Assembly (NCBI RefSeq): GCF_963555915.1
Contig: NZ_CAUVXL010000014.1
Span: 1-64,000, forward strand
Source: Protofrankia sp963555915
Lineage (GTDB): Bacteria > Actinomycetota > Actinomycetes > Frankiales > Frankiaceae
Length of the DNA: 64,000 nt
Direction: 5' to 3'
Part shown: piece after piece, positions 8,546-17,408 of the stretch
Numbering within the stretch: the first letter of the stretch is position 1
How the letters are laid out: each line of letters begins with the position of its first letter
Position numbers and translations under genes: made by a program
The notes under the pieces: model-generated
What the model was told of the DNA's origin: nothing
What the model saw: only the letters and a program-made list of their open reading frames with translations
Database searches by the model: none

Positions 8546-9421
8546 TCATGACAGCGGGGCTGTGGCGTGGCCCGTCGGAACCGTCAGGGTCGGTGCCTGG
8601 ACCGGGGGCTTCGGCGTAGTCCCAGCCGACGTCGGGCTCAACGCCTTCGACGGCGTCGGGGCCGGAGCCTTGGACGGCGTTGCGGCCGATGTTGTCGACG
8701 ATGCCCGGGATGGCGTCGCCGCGGCAGACCCGGTCGGACCCACGGACAGCACGATCGTCGACACTGCGCAGGGTGCCGGCGATGGCGCGTTCGGTGCGGG
8801 TGTGGGCGCTGGCTGGCATGCGGCGACAGTCGGTGACGCCGAAGGCGAACCGGGGCCGGTCGGCGATACCGAGGGCGCAGCGGCCTTCGGCGCGGGCGGC
8901 AGCACCTTCACCTGCTGGGTCGCGTACTGCGGCGCGGCCTTCACCTGCTGAACGTTCTGGATCCGGACGCCGTGCACGTTGCTCCGGAGGTTCAACGTGA
9001 CCACGTTCCGGTTGGTCGTGATGGCAGAGTCACCATCGGTCAGGAAGCGGAGCTTGTCCGGAACGTGGATGCCGAACACGCTGTCCATGGCAACGCCACG
9101 GATCGGGTGTCGGACGACGAGCAGGGTGCCGTCCGGCGGGGCCTGAATCTTCTTCGACCCGTACGTCTGGACACCGAAGGTTCCCAGCGGAGTCACAACC
9201 TCCGATTTAACACTCCAGGTGATGGACCCATCACTGGCAAGCGTGAGCTCGAACGGGAGAAGCGGCGGCTGGTATGTGCCCGCCCATTCGCAGCCGACAA
9301 GGAGCAGCGTCAGCGCGAGCGCCGACCCTACGGCCTTCCCAACGCCGAACGACCGATGGCTGAACGACCGATGGCTGAACGGCCAATGAATAAACAAACG
9401 ATCACTGATCGATCGACGCAT
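8546..9421 (-). CDS. Secreted lipoprotein with long Pro/Ser/Thr-rich tail
   Basis: 291 residues from ATG 9421; in-frame ATG 9439 and 9454 are alternatives. The signal peptide ends in the lipobox LLLVGC. A globular part of about 130 residues follows (SITWSVKSEV... DGDSAITTNRNVV), then a tail of Pro, Ala, Ser and Thr that should be extended and exposed. A 15-bp tandem repeat (9348-9390) lies in the signal-peptide n-region and encodes FSHRS steps. Function is unknown. Confidence 0.72.
   Translation of the reverse strand: MRRSISDRLFIHWPFSHRSFSHRSFGVGKAVGSALALTLLLVGCEWAGTYQPPLLPFELTLASDGSITWSVKSEVVTPLGTFGVQTYGSKKIQAPPDGTLLVVRHPIRGVAMDSVFGIHVPDKLRFLTDGDSAITTNRNVVTLNLRSNVHGVRIQNVQQVKAAPQYATQQVKVLPPAPKAAAPSVSPTGPGSPSASPTVAACQPAPTPAPNAPSPAPCAVSTIVLSVGPTGSAAATPSRASSTTSAATPSKAPAPTPSKALSPTSAGTTPKPPVQAPTLTVPTGHATAPLS
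9348..9390 (-). repeat. 15-bp tandem repeat in a lipoprotein signal peptide
   Basis: About 2.8 copies of gaacgaccgatggct are present. On the minus strand they encode repeated Phe-Ser-His-Arg-Ser in the n-region upstream of the hydrophobic core. Confidence 0.9.
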
Positions 9422-9869
9422 GATCCGCCCCCGTGGCATGGTCTGGACCACCATGCCCGATGGTCCCCACAGAGACGATAAAACACCGCGGCGACAAAAC
9501 ACGAGTCGGCTTTCCGACCGGTAGGCGACCTGACAGGTACAGGACCTGACAGGTACGCCCAGCGCACCGGTAGTCATCGTGCCGCGGGGCCGCCGGGCCG
9601 CCGCAGATCTCGTAAATTTACCGGATCGGCACTCTAGCGAACTGCTAGTGTGCTGCTTTCATGTGTCCGTCAATATGGGATGTGGTCTTGCCCGCTTTCA
9701 CGTGGACGAGCGCGCCGGGGTACCCAGATGGCGTCGTTGCCCCCACCCATCCCGGCGATGATCGGCGCGAGTTTGTCGTTAGGTACGCTTTTCGGCCCGA
9801 AAAGCGTACACATGGACAAACTCGCGCCGATCTTGCTGACGGCTGACGGCCGGGCGACGCCAGCCGGGG
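9422..9869. other. Intergenic region with large palindrome, downstream of mqo
   Basis: 448 bases between two minus-strand genes. It must hold the promoter of the lipoprotein gene and the end of the mqo transcript. The main visible element is the nested inverted repeat at 9760-9832. No further gene is supported. Confidence 0.6.
9760..9832. repeat. 73-nt nested palindrome (possible terminator or dispersed element)
   Basis: Outer arms 9760-9777 and 9815-9832 are perfect 18-bp complements beginning gatcggcgcgagtttgtc. Inner arms 9783-9795 and 9797-9809 are perfect 13-bp complements around a single base. Only two 5-base segments between the arms fail to pair. It lies 37 bp past the mqo stop, so it may end that transcript, but no T-run follows on the minus strand. 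The size and symmetry also suit a small mobile palindrome. Confidence 0.85.
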
Positions 9870-11414
9870 CTAGTTCACCTGGCCCAGGGGTCGGCCTGGA
9901 AGGGGGCGGGGGATTTCCGTAAGGCGCAGGGTCTTCGCGGTCGTCGCCATGGTCTGGAGCGCGAGTTCCGGATTGTCGGAGAGTCTCCGACCAAAAGTGG
10001 GGATCAACTCGCCCAACGCCGGCTGCCATTTATCGTAGCGGTCGGGGAAGCATCGCTGGAGCAGATCAAGCATGATCGGCACTGCGGTGGATGCACCGGG
10101 AGAAGCACCGAGGACGCCGGCGATGGTCCCGTCCCCGGAAGCGACGACTTCAGTTCCGAACTGGAGGACACCGCCCTTTTTTGAGTCCTTCTTGACGATC
10201 TGCGCACGCTGGCCGGCGGTGATTATTCGCCAGTCCCTGGCGGTGCCACCGGGGACGAACTTCCGGAGTTCGTCGATCTTCTTCTTCCGGGTCGCCGTCA
10301 GCGCGTTCAGCAACAGCGCGACCAGGGCGATGTTGTCCCTGGCCATGGCGATCAGCGGAATGATATTGTGCCGACGGATGGACTTCGGCAGATCGAAGAT
10401 GGAGCCGTTCTTGAGGAACTTCGGGCTCGATCCGGCGTAGGGGCCGAACAGGATCGATGCACTTCCGTCGACAACTCTGGTATCGAGGTGCGGCATCGAC
10501 ATCGGTGGTGCACCGATCGGCGCCTTTCCATATACCTTCGCCTGGTGCCGGGCGACGAGCGCCGGATTGTCGGTGCGGAGGAACTGTCCGCTGATGGGCA
10601 AAAGGGCGAATCCGCACGCCTCGGGTATACCTGATTTCTGCAGGACCTTCAGCGCCCAACCGCCCGCCCCGACGAAGACGAACCGCGCGGTGACGTCCTT
10701 CGTCTTCCCGCTCGTCCGGTGGTGGACCCGCAACCGCCAGGTGCCGTCAGGTGCCTGGGCAAGACTTTTGATCTCCTGGTTGAGATGGATCCGCACCCCG
10801 GACGACTCCAGTGACCTGAACAGCTGCCGGCTCAGGGAACCGAAATCCACATCGGTTCCGGATATGTCGCGGGTCGCGGCGATCGGCTCACCGGGTTTGC
10901 GCTGTTCGATCAGCAATGGCGCCCAACGCTGAATCACCGCCGGATCATCGCTGAATTCCATGGCGGCGAAGAGCGGCTCGGCCCGCAACGCCTCGTATCG
11001 CCGCCGGAGAAAGTCGACGTCCGCCGCCCCCTGGACGAATGTCATGTGCGGCATCGAGTTGATGAATGTTTCCGGATCGCCGATCGTCCCGTCTTCCACG
11101 AGATGCGACCAGAGCTGGCGGCTAACCTGAAACTGCTCATTGATATTGATGGCCTTCCGCACGTCGATGGTGCCGTCCGGAAGTTCGCTGGTGTAGTTCA
11201 GCTCGCACAGTGCTGCGTGACCGGTACCCGCGTTGTTCCATGGATCCGAACTCTCCTCGGCCACCCCGGGCAGTCTTTCGTACACATCAATCGACCAGTC
11301 CGGCTGGAGTCTGTGCAGCAGGGTACCAAGTGTGGCGCTCATGACTCCAGCGCCTATGAGGACAACGTCAGCGGTCTGACTGGCGTTATACGTGGTGAAC
11401 GACTGCGGATTCAT
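9870..11414 (-). CDS. mqo: Malate:quinone oxidoreductase
   Basis: 514 residues, the usual length for Mqo, from an ATG with GAGGG upstream. The FAD-binding start VVLIGAGVMSATLGTLL, the DPWNNAGTGHAALCELNYT motif, INEQFQVSRQLW and the C-terminal GASPGASTAVPIML are all diagnostic. The enzyme oxidises malate to oxaloacetate at the membrane and passes electrons to the quinone pool, replacing or supplementing NAD malate dehydrogenase. It appears monocistronic with a long upstream region (11415-11947). Confidence 0.98.
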   Translation of the reverse strand: MNPQSFTTYNASQTADVVLIGAGVMSATLGTLLHRLQPDWSIDVYERLPGVAEESSDPWNNAGTGHAALCELNYTSELPDGTIDVRKAININEQFQVSRQLWSHLVEDGTIGDPETFINSMPHMTFVQGAADVDFLRRRYEALRAEPLFAAMEFSDDPAVIQRWAPLLIEQRKPGEPIAATRDISGTDVDFGSLSRQLFRSLESSGVRIHLNQEIKSLAQAPDGTWRLRVHHRTSGKTKDVTARFVFVGAGGWALKVLQKSGIPEACGFALLPISGQFLRTDNPALVARHQAKVYGKAPIGAPPMSMPHLDTRVVDGSASILFGPYAGSSPKFLKNGSIFDLPKSIRRHNIIPLIAMARDNIALVALLLNALTATRKKKIDELRKFVPGGTARDWRIITAGQRAQIVKKDSKKGGVLQFGTEVVASGDGTIAGVLGASPGASTAVPIMLDLLQRCFPDRYDKWQPALGELIPTFGRRLSDNPELALQTMATTAKTLRLTEIPRPLPGRPLGQVN

Positions 11415-11947
11415 GTGGCCCTCGGCCTTCTTTCGCGATTCTCGTGCCTAGCACAAGTTCAGCGCACGGCCCGGCTATACGCAGCGAAAATTGAATCTAT
11501 GAGGTCTGAATCACGCGGCTGAATGACCCTGCCAACCCCGGGCACACCGTCTGGTATGGACACCGACCGGTGTTGTGAAGGCCTGGATGCCCGATGAGCT
11601 GGGCTGACGGACGTGCGGAGGAATCGCCGTCCGGTCATCCAGGATATTACGAGACAGAATTGTTACACGTCCCTAACATGGCGCTTTCACGAAGGATTCA
11701 AGCCGAGGTGAAACGGCGACCGGTAAATAGGTCGGAAGGCCTTTCCGGGGAGGGCGAACGGTGACCGTCGACGCGGCTCCTGGCGCCGGTCACCCGACCG
11801 CGGCCGGTCCACCTCCGGGGTGGGCCCGCGATGGGCACCCGGTCCATCCACACCACCGCAGCCTGCGCAGGGTCTGTGGCCGTATCATCTCTGGCGTCAT
11901 GACCGCCTCGCCCAGCCAGGGGTGACTCGCCCAGCCAGGGGTGATCG
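11415..11947. promoter_or_regulatory. Divergent intergenic region between mqo and a kinase gene
   Basis: 533 bases hold the promoters of mqo (minus) and the kinase (plus). A perfect 19-bp direct duplication lies at 11907-11944, just before the kinase start. No small gene or clear -10/-35 pair could be supported. Confidence 0.5.
11907..11944 (+). repeat. 19-bp tandem duplication carrying the kinase ribosome binding site
   Basis: Two perfect copies of ctcgcccagccaggggtga abut each other, ending 3 bases before the GTG start at 11948. Each copy contains AGGGGTGA, a plausible Shine-Dalgarno box, so the binding site is duplicated. Confidence 0.9.
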
Positions 11948-13231
11948 GTGTCCAAGCATGTCGGCCCATACGAGCTCATCGAACGTCTCGGCAGTGGCGG
12001 CATGGGCGAGGTGTATGTAGCGTTCGACCCTCGGCACAACAGGAAAGTCGCGCTGAAGCTGCTGTCGACCCGGGCATTGAGTGATCCGGAGCTCGCGGAG
12101 CGATTCCGCCGGGAGTGTCAGCTGGCCGCACAAATAGATCATCCGCACGTGCTGCCGGTTTTCGAGTACTCGACCGCCGACATACCGTACATCGCGATGC
12201 CCCTCGTCGACGGCACCGACCTGGCCACCGTGATCAGGAACGGCCCGCTTCCACGGGAACGGGCGGTGGCCATCGTTGAGCAGGTCGCCGCGGCGCTGGA
12301 CGCCGCGCACCGCAAGGGACTGCGCCACCGCGACGTGAAACCGTCCAATATTCTCCTGAAACCCGGCGCGCGACCGAATACCGATCACGCCTGGCTGTTC
12401 GACTGGGGCATTGCGCAGCCGATCGACACCAGCGGCGCGCCACCGGTGACCCGCATAGGGCAACTTGTCGGGACGCCGCACTACGTGGCGCCGGAACGGC
12501 TCGTGGCACCGGAACGGCTCGCCAGTGGCACCGTCGACCATCGAGCCGATGTGTACTCACTGGCTGTCGTGCTGTACGAGTGCCTGGCCGGGCGCAGACC
12601 GTTCGTGGGAAATGACGTGGCCATGGTGCTCGTCGCACATGTTCTCCATGCCCCGGATCCACTCTCGGATCAACTGCCGGCCGGACTGCGCGCCGTGGTA
12701 GCCAAGGGCCTCGCGAAAAACCCTGATGATCGCTACCAGTCAGCCGGGGATCTCGCAGCTGCGGCCCGCGCGGCGCTTGAGGAGCCGGCCGGGACCATGC
12801 CCGGGGTGCCGGCTGGGGATGCGGCTGGGGATGCGTCGGCGCAGGACACGGTCACCCAGCCGGCGCCCATGCCGCCGTGGCCGCCGCTGCCGCGTGACTC
12901 ACCGGCAGTACCCGGGTCTGTCCCGCCGGCGATTGGCGGGACAAGCGGCCGGACAAGCGGCGGGACAAGCGGCCGGCCAGGGGTGCTGGTGCCGGTCATC
13001 GTGGGCGGCGGCGCCGGGTCTCTGGTCGCGGTCGTCCTCTTCCTGGTCGGCCGGGTCGACAGCCCGACGCTGGCATGGGTCTTGCCGGCTCTGGCCGCCG
13101 CGGGAATATTCCTTGCGATCGCTGTAAAAGGCTGGGCCGCCCGCCCGGAGCCCGATGAGCAGACAGGGGCGCAGCCGTCGAATCCCACGCGCGACGCCGG
13201 CCCCGGAGGGTCCCCGCTGTCGCGGCTGTAA
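11948..13231 (+). CDS. Membrane Ser/Thr protein kinase (DWG variant)
   Basis: 427 residues from GTG 11948. The kinase domain shows GSGGMGEVY, VALK, HRDVKPSN near residue 127 and APERL, but the DFG motif reads DWG (near 152-154). An APERLV repeat in the activation-loop region comes from a 15-bp duplication. A Pro-rich linker with a 12-bp tandem repeat (12940-12975) leads to two membrane helices (about 348-370 and 373-394) and a short tail. It precedes two extracellular substrate-binding-like proteins on the same strand and may read their binding state (inference). Confidence 0.88.
   Translation: MSKHVGPYELIERLGSGGMGEVYVAFDPRHNRKVALKLLSTRALSDPELAERFRRECQLAAQIDHPHVLPVFEYSTADIPYIAMPLVDGTDLATVIRNGPLPRERAVAIVEQVAAALDAAHRKGLRHRDVKPSNILLKPGARPNTDHAWLFDWGIAQPIDTSGAPPVTRIGQLVGTPHYVAPERLVAPERLASGTVDHRADVYSLAVVLYECLAGRRPFVGNDVAMVLVAHVLHAPDPLSDQLPAGLRAVVAKGLAKNPDDRYQSAGDLAAAARAALEEPAGTMPGVPAGDAAGDASAQDTVTQPAPMPPWPPLPRDSPAVPGSVPPAIGGTSGRTSGGTSGRPGVLVPVIVGGGAGSLVAVVLFLVGRVDSPTLAWVLPALAAAGIFLAIAVKGWAARPEPDEQTGAQPSNPTRDAGPGGSPLSRL
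12940..12975 (+). repeat. 12-bp tandem repeat in kinase linker
   Basis: Three copies of gacaagcggcng encode Gly-Thr-Ser-Gly/Arg steps just before the first membrane helix of the kinase. Confidence 0.9.
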
Positions 13232-13280
13232 AGTTTCGCCGGAATAGCGGTCAACGGCAGGACGGTTGGGGGACCTGGCC

Positions 13281-14438
13281 ATGCGGACACCGCAGGGAAT
13301 GTATTTCCGCGGCTCACAGCGAAGCAGCTTGATCATCAGACTTGTCCTCCTTGTCGCCAGCGTCGCGCTCATCGTCGTGGTCACCGTCGTGATCGCCAAG
13401 ACCCCCGGGCCGTCGTCGGCGCAGTGTGACGCGGGGCCGCTGACCGCTGTGCGCGGCGTCATCGGATCGGAGAAGGAGGCATTCTTCAAGGACCAGCGGG
13501 TGAGCGCGCGGTTCGTCTGCGCCGGGCTGAGCGTCACCGTCGACGCGAGCGGGTCACGCGAAATGCTCACCGCGCTCGAACGCCCCAACCGTGACGGCTA
13601 CGGCTTCGCGTTTCCGGGCAGTACCGCGACCGCAAAAAAGATCATGAACGAGCTGGCCATCACCGACAGCTTCAAACCGTTCTCCTCGCCGATGGCCGTG
13701 GCCACGTTCAAAGACGTCGTCGACGTGCTCACCAAGGCCGCCATCGTCCAGCCCGCGTCAGACGGCGGCATGGTCGTGGACGTCAAGGCGCTGCTCGACG
13801 TCGCCCGCAAGGGCACTCTGTGGGACCAGTTGCCGGGCAACGACAACCCCAGAACCAGCTGGCACAAGGCAGTACGACTCATGACGACCGATCCGCAGGA
13901 TTCCAATTCCGCGATCATGTTTTTGTCGATTGCCTCGCTGGTGGCCAACGGCGGTCTCGTGGTGACCACGGCAGCGGATGTGCAGAAGGTGCTGCCCGAT
14001 CTGTGCCGGCTGGTTATCGATCAAGGGGAGAAGCCGGACACCAGCCAGGTGCTGTTCGACCGCTACCTCGTCGACGGCATGGGACGGATCCCGATGGCGC
14101 TGATCTACGAGGCCCAGTTCGTGGCGGAGGCTCCGGGGCAGAAGCCCACCCTCACGCCCGACATGGTGCTGCTGTATCCCAGGCCTACTGTCTACTCCGA
14201 GCACACGCTGATCCCGTTGGACGATCCCGGCCACCGGGTCGGGCAGGCGCTGCGGGACGACCCGGAGCTCGCACGCCTCGCCGCGGAGCACGGCTTCCGC
14301 CCCGCGAGGGCCACCAGCCAGCCGATCAGCAGCCGCCGGGCGCCCGTCGACATCGTCGGGTCGCCATCCTTCGAAGTGCTGGAAAGCATGATCGATTCCC
14401 TCAAGTCGACTGAGGCAAACGCCCGGCCGTGTGCCTGA
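13281..14438 (+). CDS. Membrane-anchored extracellular protein, substrate-binding-like
   Basis: 385 residues from ATG 13281 with GGGGGAC upstream; TTG 13266 is less likely. One N-terminal membrane helix is followed by an extracellular domain with alternating helices and strands resembling a type-2 periplasmic binding protein (for example FAFPGSTATAKKIMNELAI and VLLYPRPTVYSEHTLIPL). It lies between the DWG kinase and the SBP-VWA lipoprotein gene, whose start overlaps its stop. The ligand is unknown and the fold assignment is inferred. Confidence 0.72.
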   Translation: MRTPQGMYFRGSQRSSLIIRLVLLVASVALIVVVTVVIAKTPGPSSAQCDAGPLTAVRGVIGSEKEAFFKDQRVSARFVCAGLSVTVDASGSREMLTALERPNRDGYGFAFPGSTATAKKIMNELAITDSFKPFSSPMAVATFKDVVDVLTKAAIVQPASDGGMVVDVKALLDVARKGTLWDQLPGNDNPRTSWHKAVRLMTTDPQDSNSAIMFLSIASLVANGGLVVTTAADVQKVLPDLCRLVIDQGEKPDTSQVLFDRYLVDGMGRIPMALIYEAQFVAEAPGQKPTLTPDMVLLYPRPTVYSEHTLIPLDDPGHRVGQALRDDPELARLAAEHGFRPARATSQPISSRRAPVDIVGSPSFEVLESMIDSLKSTEANARPCA

Positions 14439-16117
14439 TGAGTGTCCATCCGTTGAGGCGCGTCGCAGTCGCCGTGGCTGTGGCTGTCACCGCCGTGTTC
14501 GCCGCGGCCGCATGCACCTCGGGTAACCCGCCGGTCGGCCCAAGCGGCACGTCGTCGAGCACGCCGTCCACAGTGCGGGTCACGCCGGGCCCGCCCACGA
14601 CCCTTCGGGTACTCGCCGGCAGCGAGCTGGCGGACATGCAACCGATTCTCGACGAAGCCGCCAAAGCCACCGGCGTCACGGTGAAGATGACCTTCACCGG
14701 CACTCTGGACGGGGCGCAGACCGTTGCCGAGGGTCGGGCCGACGGCGTCTACGACGCGGTGTGGTTCTCCTCCACCCGCTACCTGGAGACCATCCCGGCG
14801 GCCAGGCAACGGCTCGCGAGCTCGCCGCGGATCATGGGCTCTCCGGTGGTACTCGGGCTGCGCGAACCGGTGGCACGGCGCCTGGGCTGGGACAGGACTC
14901 CGGTGACCTGGTCGGACATCGCCGACGCCGCGAAACGCGGTGAGTTCACCTTCGCCATGACCGATCCGGCCGCGTCGAACACCGGCTTCTCCGCGCTCGT
15001 CGCCGTCGCGTCCGCGCTGGAGGGCAGCGGCCGGGTCCTCGACGCCGCCGCGATCGAACGGGTCTCGGCGTCACTCACCGGATTCTTCGCGGCCCAGCGG
15101 CTGACCGCGGGCTCGTCGGGCTGGCTCACCGACGCGTTCCTGCGCAGGAACCTCGGCGCCGACCCCGGCCCGGCACTAGACGGGCTGATCAACTACGAAG
15201 CGTCCCTAATAGCCGTGAACCGGACGCGGAAGCTGCCCGAGCCGCTCGTGCTCGTGTATCCCACAGACGGCGTGGTCAGCGCGGACTACCCCCTCACCCT
15301 CCTCGCCGGCGTCGGCGACGCCGCCCGCACGGCGCACCAGCGGCTGGCCGACTACCTGCGCATGCCCGATGTGCAGCGAGCGATCGTGGAGCGGACCGCG
15401 CGGCGGGCCGCGCTGCCGGGCATCGCACTCCCACCGGGACTACCCGACGGGCTCGTCGAGCTCCCCTTCCCGGGCACCAGATCCGCCATCGACGCGCTGC
15501 TCACCGCCTACTTCGACCGCATCCGGCGCCCCTCACGCACGGTCTACGTCCTCGATGTCTCCGGGTCGATGGCCGGTGCACGACTGAACGCCCTGGAGCA
15601 GGCGCTCAGCGGCCTGACCGGCACGGATACCTCCCTGTCCGGCCAGTACTGCCGCTTCCGCAGCCGCGAGGACGTCATCCTGCTGCCGTTCAACCAGACC
15701 CCGGGCAAACCGCTGGCCTTCACCATCGACGAGCAGAACCCACAGCCGTCCCGCGACGCCGTCCGGACGGCCATCACCGGTCTGCGTGCCGGCGGTGACA
15801 CCGCGGTGTACGACAGCCTTGTCAGCGCGTACAAGGTGCTCGACAGCGCAACCGACCAGGACCGCTTCAGCAGTATCGTGCTCATGACCGACGGTGAGAG
15901 CAACAGTGGCCGCTCGCTGGCCGACTTCCAGGCCTTTGTCGCCTCCCGGTCCGGCGCCACGCCGGTTCCGGTGCCGGTCCCGGTATTTCCGATCCTGTTC
16001 GGCGAGGCCGCGGAGTCGCAGATGCAGGCAATCGCCACAGCCACCAGAGGTCAGCTGTGGGACGGGAGAAACGGCGAGCTGGCGCACGCATTCTGTCAGA
16101 TCCGCGGTTATCAATAG
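14438..16117 (+). CDS. Lipoprotein with substrate-binding and VWA domains
   Basis: 559 residues from ATG 14438, overlapping the TGA of the preceding gene. A Val-Ala repeat signal peptide ends in lipobox AAAAC. The first half (about 50-340) looks like an extracellular solute-binding protein (LRVLAGSELADM, YDAVWFSS, MTDPAASNTGFSAL, YPTDGVVSADYP). The second half is a von Willebrand factor A domain with a MIDAS motif DVSGSMAG (Asp373) and TDGESNSG. Actinobacteria carry this SBP-VWA architecture at the cell surface. Metal-dependent adhesion or protein contact is expected, and the kinase context suggests a sensory role (inference). Confidence 0.88.
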   Translation: MSVHPLRRVAVAVAVAVTAVFAAAACTSGNPPVGPSGTSSSTPSTVRVTPGPPTTLRVLAGSELADMQPILDEAAKATGVTVKMTFTGTLDGAQTVAEGRADGVYDAVWFSSTRYLETIPAARQRLASSPRIMGSPVVLGLREPVARRLGWDRTPVTWSDIADAAKRGEFTFAMTDPAASNTGFSALVAVASALEGSGRVLDAAAIERVSASLTGFFAAQRLTAGSSGWLTDAFLRRNLGADPGPALDGLINYEASLIAVNRTRKLPEPLVLVYPTDGVVSADYPLTLLAGVGDAARTAHQRLADYLRMPDVQRAIVERTARRAALPGIALPPGLPDGLVELPFPGTRSAIDALLTAYFDRIRRPSRTVYVLDVSGSMAGARLNALEQALSGLTGTDTSLSGQYCRFRSREDVILLPFNQTPGKPLAFTIDEQNPQPSRDAVRTAITGLRAGGDTAVYDSLVSAYKVLDSATDQDRFSSIVLMTDGESNSGRSLADFQAFVASRSGATPVPVPVPVFPILFGEAAESQMQAIATATRGQLWDGRNGELAHAFCQIRGYQ

Positions 16118-16172
16118 ATCAGACCAGCCGCACCAGCCTCTTATCAGACGATGCAACGGCCGGTCCGGCAGA

Positions 16173-17369
16173 TCACCGGGGAAGACTGCGCCACGCCACG
16201 TCGCGATCCGCACGCGGCTCCGCGGGCAGCCCCAGGACGCGCTCCGCAAGGATATTGCGCATGATCTCCGATGTCCCGCCGGCGATCGTCGCGGACTGGT
16301 ATCCCAGGAACCTCACCCGCGGGTCCTCCCGATTCGAGGTCTCGGCCGGGTCCTCGTAGCCCGGGTAGAGCATGCCCTCAGGGCCGAGGAGCTCCACGGC
16401 GAAGTCGCTCACCCGCTGCGAGAACAAGGCGCTGCCCAGCTTGAGCACCGAGCCCTGCGATCCGGGTGTACCCCGCTCGCGCAGGTACTGCGCCCGCAGG
16501 TTGCCCAGCCGTAGCACCTCGGCCTCGACCCACAACCGCGCCAGCCGGTCACGGCGCACGGCAGCGGTGTTGGTGTGCGCATTGGTGCCGGCGTTGGTCG
16601 CCGTGGCCCGTTCCCAGGCCGCCATCGCGTAGGCCAGCGGACCCGATCCGCGGGGCGGCACGATGCCGCCGATGGAGACCCGCTCATTGAGCAGAGTGGC
16701 CACCGCAACCTTCCAGCCGGCGCCGACCTCGCCGAGCCGGTTGGCGTCCGGCACCCGCACGTCGGTGAGGTACACCTCGTTGAAGTGGGCGTTGCCGTCC
16801 ATCTGGCGTAGCGGGCGGACCTCGACACCCGGGCTTGCCAGGTCGAGCAGGAAGGCGGTGATCCCGACGTGCTTGGGAACGTCAGGGTCGGTGCGGGCCA
16901 GCAGCAGCCCGTGGCGGGCGCGGTGCGCCAGCGACGTCCACACCTTCTGACCGTTGACGATCCAGTGCTCACCGTCGGGCTCGGCCCGGGTGGCCAGTGC
17001 GGCCACGTCGCTGCCGGCGCCGGGCTCGCTGAACAGCTGGCACCAGATCTCCTGCGCCGTCCAGATCGGACGTAGGTGCCGGCGCTGGTCGGGCCGGCCG
17101 AACGTGGCGATGACCGGCGCGCACATGCCGATACCGATCGGGTTGCGCAGCCAGTCCGGCCGCCGTCCGGCCGTGTCCAGCTCCGCGTCGATCACTTCCT
17201 GGAGTTTGGGTCGCAGGCCGAGACCACCGTCGCCGGGTGCGTGGGCCACCCATGCGAGGCCCGCGTCGAACAGCGCGGCGAGGAACGCCTGCTCGTCGCT
17301 GCCGGCGTGATCGGCAAGCACCTGCCGGGTGAGCTGGCGAACCTGCTCCGCCTCGCCATCCAAGGTCAC
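16173..17369 (-). CDS. Acyl-CoA dehydrogenase family protein
   Basis: 398 residues from GTG 17369 with GAGGAGAC upstream. Family marks are CQLFSEPGAGSDVAAL, GEHWIVNGQKVWTSLAH, GNAHFNEVYLTDVRVPD and the C-terminal YQSATIAGGTSEIMRNILAER, which covers the FAD and catalytic regions of the long-subunit type. It oxidises an acyl-CoA to the enoyl-CoA; the substrate is not readable. A Thr-Asn-Ala repeat stretch near residue 260 is an unusual insertion in a loop. It stands alone between unrelated genes. Confidence 0.93.
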   Translation of the reverse strand: MTLDGEAEQVRQLTRQVLADHAGSDEQAFLAALFDAGLAWVAHAPGDGGLGLRPKLQEVIDAELDTAGRRPDWLRNPIGIGMCAPVIATFGRPDQRRHLRPIWTAQEIWCQLFSEPGAGSDVAALATRAEPDGEHWIVNGQKVWTSLAHRARHGLLLARTDPDVPKHVGITAFLLDLASPGVEVRPLRQMDGNAHFNEVYLTDVRVPDANRLGEVGAGWKVAVATLLNERVSIGGIVPPRGSGPLAYAMAAWERATATNAGTNAHTNTAAVRRDRLARLWVEAEVLRLGNLRAQYLRERGTPGSQGSVLKLGSALFSQRVSDFAVELLGPEGMLYPGYEDPAETSNREDPRVRFLGYQSATIAGGTSEIMRNILAERVLGLPAEPRADRDVAWRSLPR

Positions 17370-17408
17370 GGGTGTCTCCTCGTCCTGTTGGCCGTCAAGT
17401 CTGGGTTA

